Shown here in pieces: positions 57,245 to 64,000 of a DNA stretch of 64,000 bases. The position numbers were made by a program, and so were the translations under genes. Numbering within the stretch: the first letter of the stretch is position 1; the number at the start of each line of letters is the position of its first letter. The stretch is from Pseudoalteromonas luteoviolacea (GTDB taxonomy: Bacteria > Pseudomonadota > Gammaproteobacteria > Enterobacterales > Alteromonadaceae), in the NCBI RefSeq assembly GCF_018100925.1, contig NZ_JAGJEH010000003.1, forward strand, positions 496,001 to 560,000. The letters run 5' to 3'. The notes below the pieces were generated by a model. That model worked only from the letters and a program-made list of their open reading frames with translations, was not told where the DNA came from and made no database searches.

Positions 57245-58873
57245 ATGAGCTATTTAACAAAGATGTGCTTTTCTGCTGCACTGTGCACTTTGGCATCCAA
57301 CGCGGTCGCTGTGCAACAAGTCGATGGCAACTACGTATGGCAGTTTCAGTCAGGTCAGGTGTGGCCTGGTGGCTATAATCAAAATACAGGTAAACCCAGT
57401 GATCTCATCTATGCACGAGATCAGTATGGAAGCGACTTCTTTCAGAGAATTAGCAACGCACTACCTGAAGCGAAAGTAAACGAAGCGTTCATTACTGGTG
57501 ATAGTGGGTCTACAATTCATTTGACCGAGGAAGCAGAAGTATTTATCACTTTTATTCACGAAGGTGCTGGTTACAAAAACTCTTTTGGCTACTTTACATT
57601 TGATCCAGAAAATCCCCCTACATCCGCGGATCAAATCCAAGAAACCATTGTGTTTCCAAACTTAAGTTATCCGCACTTAACCAATGGTCACAGAGTCAGT
57701 ATTGGTACACACCCAGCAGGCACCAGTATTGGCTTTTTTGTAGCTGCAAATGGCTTTTGGTATTATACCGGCGTAAAACCTTGGCAGATCCCATACTATT
57801 ATTCTCTTTCATCCCTCAACCCAGAACCAACTGAGGACTTAAGACAGCACTGCGTGTTGCTATATGATGAGCAAGAGCAAGAAGTGGTCATTGGTTTCGA
57901 GGACTTACCACGTACTTGGGGTGATAACGACTTTAACGATGCTGTTTTCAGTGTTCAAAGTAGTCCAGGCACTGCTATCCAATCGAGCAACCTCGTTGTT
58001 ATGCCTGAGGCCAATGATAGCGATGCTGACGGAATTCCAGACGACCAAGATGAATTCCCGAACAACTTTAGACGTTCACACAGCCAATACTTCCCTTCGC
58101 AAACAGGTGTCTCAACACTTGCTTATGAAGATAATTGGCCACAGCGTGGTGACTACGACTTAAACGACTTAGTTGTTAAGCAGCGCATTCAAACAACCTT
58201 TGATGCTAACAACGAAGTCAGTGGGTTTATTTTGCACGGTTGGATAACGGCACGCGGCGCAGCATATGAAAACGGGTATGCGCTAAGATTAATGAACACA
58301 GTACCGAGCTTAATCGAAAGTGCAACCATCACCATAGATGGTCAAGCTTTTGAAAAGTCGGTAGAAGAGTACCAAAGTAATGCTGTTTTACAACTTTGGA
58401 GTAATACACAATTATTTACCCAAACTGGTGAGTCAGGCAAATGCACGCATTTCAATACAGTGAAAGAGTGTAGTTACTTTGAACCGATACCGTTTACATT
58501 AGATGTGACCTTTGAAGCATCACAACCAAGCTTGAGTATCGCCGATTTAGATTTCTTTATCTTTAGAACAGCAGATCGCACAATCGAAGTCCACATGGCT
58601 GATTATCCGCCGACAGATTTATTTGACCAGACCCGCTTTGGTAAGGTTGATGACTCATCAGATCCAAGCCTAAACCGTTACTTCAGAACCGCAGATAACC
58701 TGCCTTGGGCGTTGACAGTGAGTGAAGAATTCAACTACCCGCGTGAATATATTGATGTGCTATGGGCATACCCTAATTATGAAACCTGGGTTGAGTCAAG
58801 CGGTACACAGGCACAGGACTGGTATAAAACCAGTGACAGAGACACCCACTACTACATGCCAGAATCAGAGTAA
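57245..58873 (+). CDS. Secreted LruC-domain protein (DUF4114 plus DUF4842-like)
   Basis: A 542-residue exported protein with a signal peptide (MSYLTKMCFSAALCTLASNAVA). A DUF4114-like element (FEDLPRTWGDNDFNDAVFSV) lies near residue 219. A Ca-binding-type linker (NDSDADGIPDDQDEFPNNF) near 257 is followed by the LruC domain (YEDNWPQRGDYDLNDLVVKQRI). The repeated GDxDxND-like acidic loops suggest calcium-dependent folding. It is followed 13 bases later by a lipoprotein gene. Placement within the exopolysaccharide locus and behind a sigma-54 promoter suggests a matrix or surface protein; its molecular role is not known. Confidence 0.85.
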   Translation: MSYLTKMCFSAALCTLASNAVAVQQVDGNYVWQFQSGQVWPGGYNQNTGKPSDLIYARDQYGSDFFQRISNALPEAKVNEAFITGDSGSTIHLTEEAEVFITFIHEGAGYKNSFGYFTFDPENPPTSADQIQETIVFPNLSYPHLTNGHRVSIGTHPAGTSIGFFVAANGFWYYTGVKPWQIPYYYSLSSLNPEPTEDLRQHCVLLYDEQEQEVVIGFEDLPRTWGDNDFNDAVFSVQSSPGTAIQSSNLVVMPEANDSDADGIPDDQDEFPNNFRRSHSQYFPSQTGVSTLAYEDNWPQRGDYDLNDLVVKQRIQTTFDANNEVSGFILHGWITARGAAYENGYALRLMNTVPSLIESATITIDGQAFEKSVEEYQSNAVLQLWSNTQLFTQTGESGKCTHFNTVKECSYFEPIPFTLDVTFEASQPSLSIADLDFFIFRTADRTIEVHMADYPPTDLFDQTRFGKVDDSSDPSLNRYFRTADNLPWALTVSEEFNYPREYIDVLWAYPNYETWVESSGTQAQDWYKTSDRDTHYYMPESE

Positions 58874-58886
58874 TTAGGAGCGTACC

Positions 58887-59501
58887 ATGAAAACATTAAC
58901 TAATTTAACTGCGATGTTCAGTATCACCCTACTTGCAACTCTGATGACTGGATGTGGTGGCGGAGGTGGCGGCTCAGAATCAAGCTCGCCAGCACCTGCG
59001 GCAACACAAACAAATACGCAACCAGCTGTATCGACAAATACCAATGCAGCGGCCAGTGAACCGCAGCAAACCGAACCAACACAAACACCAGCTCAAGAGA
59101 CAGCTGCTTCTATGGAGGACTATATGCCACAAGCAGAGCTTAAAGAATCCGCTGCCACTGACTCGACTGATCTTTACGTCATGCCTGATTTTAAATTTAG
59201 AACCAGCGACGAAGTAACCATGGAGTTCAGCGGTGAAAATGTGTTTGGTGAATCTCTAGCAGGAAGAACAATTAAAATTTATTCGTTCGATGTAGAAGTA
59301 CCTTCTGTGGAAGACGAACTGATGGGTAATAAAGAGTTGGTTGCTACTTTAAGATTTAATCCTTCAGGACAGCTACAACATACGCTTACGCTACCACAGA
59401 CAGCAAAAACCATGCTAGTGCGCGTTGATAGTATGTTAGAGACAAACCAAGTACTGTTTCTGCTCGATTCAGACGAAACCATAGTCCATACATTTAAGTA
59501 A
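58887..59501 (+). CDS. Lipoprotein with low-complexity linker, partner of the LruC-domain protein
   Basis: A 204-residue protein with a lipobox LMTGC followed by a Gly6 run and a Ser/Pro/Ala/Thr/Gln-rich linker to about residue 75. A C-terminal domain of about 115 residues follows (LYVMPDFKFRTSDEVTMEFSGENVFGESLAGRTIKIYSFDVEVPSV), probably a beta-sandwich. The Gly run after the lipidated Cys points to the outer membrane and possibly the cell surface. It starts 13 bases after the LruC gene and shares its transcript. I do not recognise the C-terminal family. Confidence 0.8.
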   Translation: MKTLTNLTAMFSITLLATLMTGCGGGGGGSESSSPAPAATQTNTQPAVSTNTNAAASEPQQTEPTQTPAQETAASMEDYMPQAELKESAATDSTDLYVMPDFKFRTSDEVTMEFSGENVFGESLAGRTIKIYSFDVEVPSVEDELMGNKELVATLRFNPSGQLQHTLTLPQTAKTMLVRVDSMLETNQVLFLLDSDETIVHTFK

Positions 59502-59513
59502 GCTCTCCAAACC

Positions 59514-59545
59514 AAAGTGCGCTCTGTTAGCGTGGGGCGCACTTT
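59514..59545 (+). terminator. Terminator after the LruC/lipoprotein unit
   Basis: AAAGTGCGC (59514-59522) pairs with GCGCACTTT (59537-59545), followed by ATTCTC. It starts 12 bases after the lipoprotein stop codon. The T-tract is short. Confidence 0.65.
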
Positions 59546-59707
59546 ATTCTCTGCTCATACCTTAGTCGTGCATTACACTTTATCTATACAATAAAAATTG
59601 CCGGATCTTTATACTTAAACAAGAACTTTGTCTATGCTTGTTGCGGTCGCGTTTGTCGCATCGTGATAAATATTAATTGTTCAGTACTTTCTGCCAAAAG
59701 TCTTTGG

Positions 59708-59720
59708 AACTCTGAGAGTT
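59708..59720. promoter_or_regulatory. Palindrome in the promoter region of the sigma-54 response regulator
   Basis: AACTCT-G-AGAGTT, perfect, 50 bases before the start codon. It lies between a TTGGAA -35-like and a TATATC -10-like element. It could be an operator. No sigma-54 element or TTTGCA repeat occurs in this region, so the regulator seems to be expressed from a sigma-70 promoter. Confidence 0.3.
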
Positions 59721-59769
59721 AGACTGCTATATCTTAATAGAGAATAAAAATTAATAAAGGAGCGCTTAG

Positions 59770-61230
59770 ATGGATAACATAACAGGACTTAATATTTTGC
59801 TTGTTGACGATGAGCCGCACATTTTGCGCTCCCTCAGCCGAGCACTGCGCTCCGAGCAATATCATATTCATACCGCAGAAAGTGGGCCAGCAGCACTTGA
59901 GATATTAGCGAACGAATCTATTGATGTGGTTGTCACAGATAAGAATATGCCCGAGATGACTGGCAATGAACTACTCGCTATTATCGCTGATCAATATCCT
60001 GATACCATTCGCATTATGCTCACCGCTTTTACCGAGCAAGCAGCGCTGATTGACGCCATAAACCAAGGTAAAGTTTGGGGTTATATGCAAAAGCCTTGGG
60101 ACAATGACAACTTAAGGATCACCATAGAACAAGCGCTACAAACCAAAATGCTCATTGCCGAGCGCAACATGCTACGCGCGAGCTTAAAACGCTATAAACG
60201 TGAACATAGATCGCAGTTTCAACGCTTCATAGGTAGCTCTTTGGCCATGCAAGTCGTGTATAAATGTATTGATAAAGCCGCCCCAAGCCGAGCAAATGTG
60301 TTTATCACAGGACCAAGTGGTACAGGTAAAGAACTCGCGGCTGAAGCTATTCATAATTTAAGCCCTCGCCATAACAAAGACCTTATTTGTATCAATTGCG
60401 CTGCAATTCCTTCGGAGTTAATGGAGTCTGAAATTTTTGGTCATGTTAAAGGCGCGTTCTCTGGAGCCACAAACAACCGAGATGGCGCTGCAACCCTCGC
60501 AGATGGTGGTACCCTATTTCTAGATGAAATTGGCGAAATGGATATGGCATTGCAAGCCAAGATTTTACGCTTTATTCAAACCGGAACATTCCAGCGAGTG
60601 GGCAGTGGGAAGGTGGAAACCGTTGATGTGAGGTTTGTCTGTGCAACAAACCGCAATCCTCTCGAAGCCATTGAGCAGCAGCTATTGCGAGAAGACTTAT
60701 TTTATCGTCTCAATGTCATTGCCATAGATATGCCTGCCCTGTCCGATCGCGATCAAGATCCTTTGCAAATTGCCCTGTTTTATCTCAACAAATTTAGCGA
60801 GATAGAAAACAAACTATTTGTCGGCTTTTCGAAACGGGCAGAACAGCTCATATTGAATTATGCTTGGCCGGGCAACGTCAGGCAGCTTGAGAACTTGATC
60901 CACAGCGCCGTTGTAATGTCTGACGGACCTATGGTGAGTGAAGAGACGCTCATGCAGCAATTGCACTTAAAACCGAATGAAGACCTCTTTAGAGCAAAAA
61001 ACGTCGCTTCTGCAAAAAACACCTTGCCTACTACGACAGCCGATACCACTTTAAATGGCAACGCATCACCTATGATAAACAGCATAGTCCCTCTTTCTGA
61101 AGTAGAGCGGATTGCCATTGAACAAGCACTGCTGGTTTGTGAAGACAACGTCGTCAAGGCCGCTGGATTACTCGAAGTCAGTCCTTCCACTTTATATCGC
61201 AAGATACAAAAATGGGAGCCATCACCTTAA
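59770..61230 (+). CDS. Sigma-54-dependent response regulator, probable activator of the exopolysaccharide locus
   Basis: A 486-residue NtrC-type regulator. The receiver domain (1-125) has the acidic pair Asp13/Asp14, phospho-acceptor Asp57 and Lys108. The AAA+ domain (about 150-385) has Walker A GPSGTGKE (181-188), the sigma-54 contact loop at 228-233 and Walker B TLFLDEIGEM. A C-terminal Fis-type helix-turn-helix follows (NVVKAAGLLEVSPSTLYRKIQ). The contact loop reads GAFSGA instead of GAFTGA, a mild change that should keep sigma-54 contact. No histidine kinase gene is adjacent. Its position amid five sigma-54 promoters makes it their likely activator. AAAGGAG precedes the ATG. Confidence 0.93.
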   Translation: MDNITGLNILLVDDEPHILRSLSRALRSEQYHIHTAESGPAALEILANESIDVVVTDKNMPEMTGNELLAIIADQYPDTIRIMLTAFTEQAALIDAINQGKVWGYMQKPWDNDNLRITIEQALQTKMLIAERNMLRASLKRYKREHRSQFQRFIGSSLAMQVVYKCIDKAAPSRANVFITGPSGTGKELAAEAIHNLSPRHNKDLICINCAAIPSELMESEIFGHVKGAFSGATNNRDGAATLADGGTLFLDEIGEMDMALQAKILRFIQTGTFQRVGSGKVETVDVRFVCATNRNPLEAIEQQLLREDLFYRLNVIAIDMPALSDRDQDPLQIALFYLNKFSEIENKLFVGFSKRAEQLILNYAWPGNVRQLENLIHSAVVMSDGPMVSEETLMQQLHLKPNEDLFRAKNVASAKNTLPTTTADTTLNGNASPMINSIVPLSEVERIAIEQALLVCEDNVVKAAGLLEVSPSTLYRKIQKWEPSP

Positions 61231-61237
61231 AAGCCAC

Positions 61238-61273
61238 TTTGCAAATTAAAAAATATATGCGTCGCAATTTGCA
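61238..61273. promoter_or_regulatory. Candidate enhancer sites upstream of the flippase gene
   Basis: TTTGCAAA (61238-61245) and CGCAATTTGCA (61263-61273), 75-110 bases before the -24 element at 61348. GCAATTTGCA recurs inverted at 63741-63750. Confidence 0.5.
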
Positions 61274-61347
61274 ATAACACACTAGAGAAACTGCGGCGAT
61301 AAATTTTAATTACTATATCTAACAGAGAGTTAAATTATAAATTTGAG

Positions 61348-61365
61348 TTGGCGCAATTATTGATT
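61348..61365 (+). promoter_or_regulatory. Sigma-54 promoter of the flippase unit
   Basis: TTGGCGCAATTATTGATT: GG at 61350-61351, ten bases, GA at 61362-61363. The element is very like the psp promoter at 30025 and lies 34 bases before the start codon. Confidence 0.7.
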
Positions 61366-61398
61366 GGTTTAGGTATGACCGATTATTGAGAAGCGCCA

Positions 61399-62640
61399 AT
61401 GCAATCAAGTAAACACTCCCTTTCACAACTGCTACGCAACACATCTTGGCTGGTAGGTGCTGAGGTCGTTGCTAAAGCAACCCGCTTACTCAGCATTATG
61501 GCGATGGCAGCGTTCCTAATCCCTGTGGAGTATGGCGCTGCAATGCTGGCTCTGAGTATTCACGAAGTTATTCGGTTGCTTTTACGCTCGGGCACTGGCG
61601 CTCAGATTATCCGCGCCAAAGAAAGCGATTTATCAGACTTTTTATCAAATGGCTTATGTATCCAGTGGGCACTGTGCATCTTGCTTTGCATTGTACAATT
61701 GGGTGTTGCGTACGCAACGCAGTGGCTATTTCCTGAGCATGATATAACGACGTTAGTCGCACTAATGGCCTTTACTTATTTATTGTTTCCAATCGTCAGT
61801 ACACGCGCATTCTTAGTACAGCGTGATAATCGTATGGCGCTGTTTAGCATGATAAGTAGCTGCTGCATCATCTTAGAAAATGCCACCATCGCTGTCGCTC
61901 TGTACTTTGACGCGGGCTTGTTATCGATTGTTTATGCAAAATGGGCCTTCGCTATTCTGTGGCTGTGTGCTTTTACAGTGGTTGATACATTGCCACATAA
62001 AATTGGCTTCAAACGCGATACCTTCTTTTATTTACTTGGTTCATCAACACAGCTCGCTGCTGCTGAAGGCCTGCGTTCACTGCGCATGAACATGGACATC
62101 TTTATTGGTGCAAGATTACTATCACCAGAGTTATTTGGTCTCTATAGTTTTGCAAAAAGTGCAGGGATTGGATTGGCAATGTCCATTAGCCAAGCGTACA
62201 TCACGGCACTATACCCTTATGTATGCCAACAACAAAAAAATGCGCAAACAAATCAGTTGAACCAAAAAGTTATGTTGGTAACCACTGCTGTATCTGCCAT
62301 TTTTGTTTGCCAATCCGTGTTAGTGCCAGTCTATGTGCCGTTTTTATTCTCAACTGAGTGGCAAGCGAGTTTTACCACTACCAGCTTATTGTGCCTGATT
62401 GCTATCACCACTGTATGGTCAGATACCTACAGTGCCATGCTGCGTAGCAAAGGCTTATTCAAGTTAGAAACGCAGCAATGTGCGTTTTGCTTGACTGTAT
62501 CGCTAATCGGTGTGCTGGCTATAGCCCCCCAGCAGCCAGACACATTTGCACTTGTTTTACTTTTAAGCAGCACCTTGTGGCTTATATTTCCAGCTATCAA
62601 CGTGCTTCTTGTCAAATTCAGCGCCATCAAAGCCGCCTAA
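61399..62640 (+). CDS. Oligosaccharide flippase (Wzx-like, MOP superfamily)
   Basis: A 413-residue membrane protein with about twelve predicted helices. The N-terminal segment NTSWLVGAEVVAKATRLLSIMAMAAFLIPVEYGAAMLALS and the central LRMNMDIFIGARLLSPELFGLYSFAKS are typical of polysaccharide flippases, which move lipid-linked repeat units to the periplasmic face. Substrate unknown. It precedes a glycosyltransferase gene by ten bases and has its own sigma-54 promoter. No polymerase (Wzy) or chain-length regulator (Wzz) is seen in the window; they may lie beyond the right edge. Confidence 0.9.
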   Translation: MQSSKHSLSQLLRNTSWLVGAEVVAKATRLLSIMAMAAFLIPVEYGAAMLALSIHEVIRLLLRSGTGAQIIRAKESDLSDFLSNGLCIQWALCILLCIVQLGVAYATQWLFPEHDITTLVALMAFTYLLFPIVSTRAFLVQRDNRMALFSMISSCCIILENATIAVALYFDAGLLSIVYAKWAFAILWLCAFTVVDTLPHKIGFKRDTFFYLLGSSTQLAAAEGLRSLRMNMDIFIGARLLSPELFGLYSFAKSAGIGLAMSISQAYITALYPYVCQQQKNAQTNQLNQKVMLVTTAVSAIFVCQSVLVPVYVPFLFSTEWQASFTTTSLLCLIAITTVWSDTYSAMLRSKGLFKLETQQCAFCLTVSLIGVLAIAPQQPDTFALVLLLSSTLWLIFPAINVLLVKFSAIKAA

Positions 62641-62650
62641 GGAGCTTGTT

Positions 62651-63658
62651 ATGAATACTTTAATCAATCCAACAGTTAGCGTCGTTATTCCAATGTACAA
62701 CGTTGGTAAATACATAGAGCAAAGCATTAACTCGGTACTGAAACAAACTTATCAAGACTTTGAAATCCTATGTGTTGATGACGGCTGTAGTGATGACACA
62801 CTGGCTAAAGTTGCACAATTCAATGACCCACGCATCCAAGTGATTCAGCAACTTAATCGCGGCTTATCTGGTGCAAGAAACACGGGGATCCGCGCTGCAA
62901 AAGGTGAATACATCGCACTGCTGGACGCCGATGATTTTTGGTCTGCAAAAAAATTAGAGTTACACGTTGCGCACTTAGATAACAACCCCAAAGTAGGTGT
63001 AAGCTATTGTCCATCTTTATTTGTCGATGAAGATGGTGCGCCATTGGGTATTGGCCAATTTCCAGCGTTAAAAGAGATCACTACCAAGCAGATTTTCTGT
63101 CGCAACCCTGTTGGCAATGGCTCAGCACCCGTTATCAGAAAAGCGGTATTCGAAGCGGTCGCCTTTCAAGATGGTATGCGTGCGTGGACACAATATTTTG
63201 ATGAGGAGCTACGTCAGTCAGAAGACATTGAAATGTGGTTGAGAATGGCACTTGATACTGACTTTGAATTTGAGGGTATTTCACAGCCGCTGACTTACTA
63301 CCGAGTTAACGCATCAGGCCTGTCGTCAAACTTGCACAAACAATTTACCAGCTGGCAATATGCCGTCGATCAAAACAGAATCGGCCATGAAGCGTTTTTT
63401 AACAGGTATGCACCACTAGCTAAAGCATACCAGCTCCGCTATTTATGTCGCCGTGCAATTCAATCGAGAAATAGCACACAAGCTATAAAACTTATGCACC
63501 AAGCGCTTACTACAAATTGGCGTATTCTAAAAGAAGAGCCAAAGCGAACTTTAGTTACTTGGGCCTGCGCTTACTTGAGTGCTTTACCAGCCTGTATTTA
63601 TAACGCCATCGAAAACACCGCCATGCGTGGAGTCTCTTACATTCAAAAGTCACACTGA
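62651..63658 (+). CDS. Family 2 glycosyltransferase
   Basis: A 335-residue GT-A enzyme with VSVVIPMYNVGKYIEQSINSVLKQTYQDFEILCVDDGCSDDT, the metal-binding ALLDADDFW and a later QSEDIEMWLRMAL. The C-terminus is helical with a possible membrane-associated segment (TWACAYLSALPACIYNAI). I chose the ATG at 62651 because AAGGAG lies seven bases before it; the frame is open 14 codons into the flippase gene. It shares the flippase transcript and is followed by a terminator. Confidence 0.93.
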   Translation: MNTLINPTVSVVIPMYNVGKYIEQSINSVLKQTYQDFEILCVDDGCSDDTLAKVAQFNDPRIQVIQQLNRGLSGARNTGIRAAKGEYIALLDADDFWSAKKLELHVAHLDNNPKVGVSYCPSLFVDEDGAPLGIGQFPALKEITTKQIFCRNPVGNGSAPVIRKAVFEAVAFQDGMRAWTQYFDEELRQSEDIEMWLRMALDTDFEFEGISQPLTYYRVNASGLSSNLHKQFTSWQYAVDQNRIGHEAFFNRYAPLAKAYQLRYLCRRAIQSRNSTQAIKLMHQALTTNWRILKEEPKRTLVTWACAYLSALPACIYNAIENTAMRGVSYIQKSH

Positions 63659-63691
63659 ACGACGTAAAACGGCTTCGATGCCGCTACTTAT

Positions 63692-63719
63692 AGAAAAACC
63701 AGCATTCGCTGGTTTTTCT
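63692..63719 (+). terminator. Terminator after the flippase/GT2 unit
   Basis: AGAAAAACCAGC, loop ATTC, GCTGGTTTTTCT; perfect 12-base arms, then ATTTT. It starts 34 bases after the GT2 stop codon. Confidence 0.92.
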
Positions 63720-63723
63720 ATTT

Positions 63724-63775
63724 TGCAAACACCCCACACTGCAAATTGCAAAACACCTCTTTTTAAATGCAAAAC
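63724..63775. promoter_or_regulatory. Cluster of TGCAAA repeats upstream of the last lipoprotein gene
   Basis: TGCAAAC (63724), TGCAAATTGCA (63740-63750, running on into TTGCAAAAC) and TGCAAAAC (63768-63775). Four copies of TGCAAA occur in 52 bases, two followed by CACC. They lie about 40-90 bases before the -24 element at 63813. Confidence 0.5.
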
Positions 63776-63812
63776 AAAACCATAAACAACTGATCTAAAA
63801 GGATTTAGACAA

Positions 63813-63830
63813 CTGGCCTAATTAATGCTT
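63813..63830 (+). promoter_or_regulatory. Sigma-54 promoter of the last lipoprotein gene
   Basis: CTGGCCTAATTAATGCTT: GG at 63815-63816, ten bases, GC at 63827-63828, followed by TTT. It lies 37 bases before the start codon at 63867. Confidence 0.7.
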
Positions 63831-63866
63831 TATTTAAGTTAGTATCGTTTCATTAAGGAATAGACT

Positions 63867-64000
63867 ATGACAGTCACCAGCCTCAAAAATAAGCTCAGTA
63901 TATTGGCACTTTTGTGCCATATCGCGCTGATTGCTGGCTGTGCACATATTGACGGAACAACTGAGTTAGAAGATAACGACAACCGTTTCTATGGCCACCC
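63867..64000 (+). CDS. Lipoprotein, cut off by the window edge
   Basis: Only the first 44 codons are visible. The ATG follows AAGGA. A signal peptide ends in the lipobox LIAGC (KLSILALLCHIALIAGCAHIDGTTELED). The remainder is too short to classify. Its position after the flippase unit and behind a sigma-54 promoter suggests an exopolysaccharide export or matrix component. Confidence 0.75.
   Translation, partial: MTVTSLKNKLSILALLCHIALIAGCAHIDGTTELEDNDNRFYGH

Noticed and set aside
57193..57378. 61-codon frame overlapping the start of the LruC-domain gene
   Set aside because: It is an out-of-frame overlap of the signal-peptide region, without a ribosome site, and lies across the sigma-54 promoter.
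59502..59769. A sixth sigma-54 promoter, before the regulator gene itself
   Set aside because: No GG-N10-GC/GA element with flanking consensus was found, and no TTTGCA repeat occurs in this stretch.

Overview
The window looks like a chromosomal stretch of a marine gammaproteobacterium, most likely Pseudoalteromonas or a close relative in the Alteromonadales. This is inferred from gene order and protein style; no database search was run. Most of it is conserved core genome: barA / rlmD-relA-mazG-pyrG-eno, mutH / rppH-ptsP-TSUP-lgt, pspF / pspABC-ycjX-ycjF, sapABCDF, tig-clpP-clpX-lon-hupB-ppiD, a tRNA array, folD, cysS, ppiB and lpxH. No insertion sequence, prophage, integrase or CRISPR array was seen.

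Layout. 1-6.5 kb: a small Cys-rich double-glycine-leader peptide gene, then a leftward copper/silver-type efflux operon (His-rich protein, DUF411 protein, CusB-like adaptor carrying two CusF-like domains, CusA-like RND pump; no outer-membrane channel gene). 6.6-12.3 kb: lgt, TSUP permease, ptsP, rppH, then divergent mutH; the rppH-mutH gap holds several DnaA-box-like sequences. 12.3-20.5 kb: a small secreted protein, eno, pyrG, mazG, relA, rlmD. 20.5-26 kb: barA, phenylalanine hydroxylase genes phhB/phhA with two TyrR/PhhR-type boxes upstream, and methionine gamma-lyase. 26-36.6 kb: the phage-shock operon behind a sigma-54 promoter, its activator pspF, and sapABCDF. 36.6-45.3 kb: the proteostasis block, with a heat-shock promoter before lon. 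45.6-46.2 kb: five tRNA genes (three identical Pro-TGG, His, Arg). 46.5-51.8 kb: folD, an orphan coiled-coil protein, a secreted RidA-like protein, a second double-glycine-leader Cys-rich peptide, cysS, ppiB, lpxH.

51.9-64 kb is an exopolysaccharide/extracellular-matrix locus: two GT2 glycosyltransferases, a pyruvyl transferase, an initiating sugar transferase, a WecG/TagA glycosyltransferase, another glycosyltransferase-like protein, an LruC-domain secreted protein with a partner lipoprotein, a flippase, and the start of another lipoprotein at the window edge. In its middle is a response regulator of the sigma-54 activator class. Five separate transcription units here carry a -24/-12 promoter (GG-N10-GC or GA), and each has TTTGCA/TGCAAA repeats about 40-125 bp upstream. 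This suggests one coherent sigma-54 matrix regulon controlled by the local regulator, and it is the strongest undescribed-system candidate in the window.

The second candidate is the pair of unlinked but homologous small peptides (196-390 and 48756-48926). They share a leader ending in AGG and have unrelated four-cysteine cores. No modifying enzyme or exporter is adjacent, which resembles dispersed RiPP precursors served in trans.
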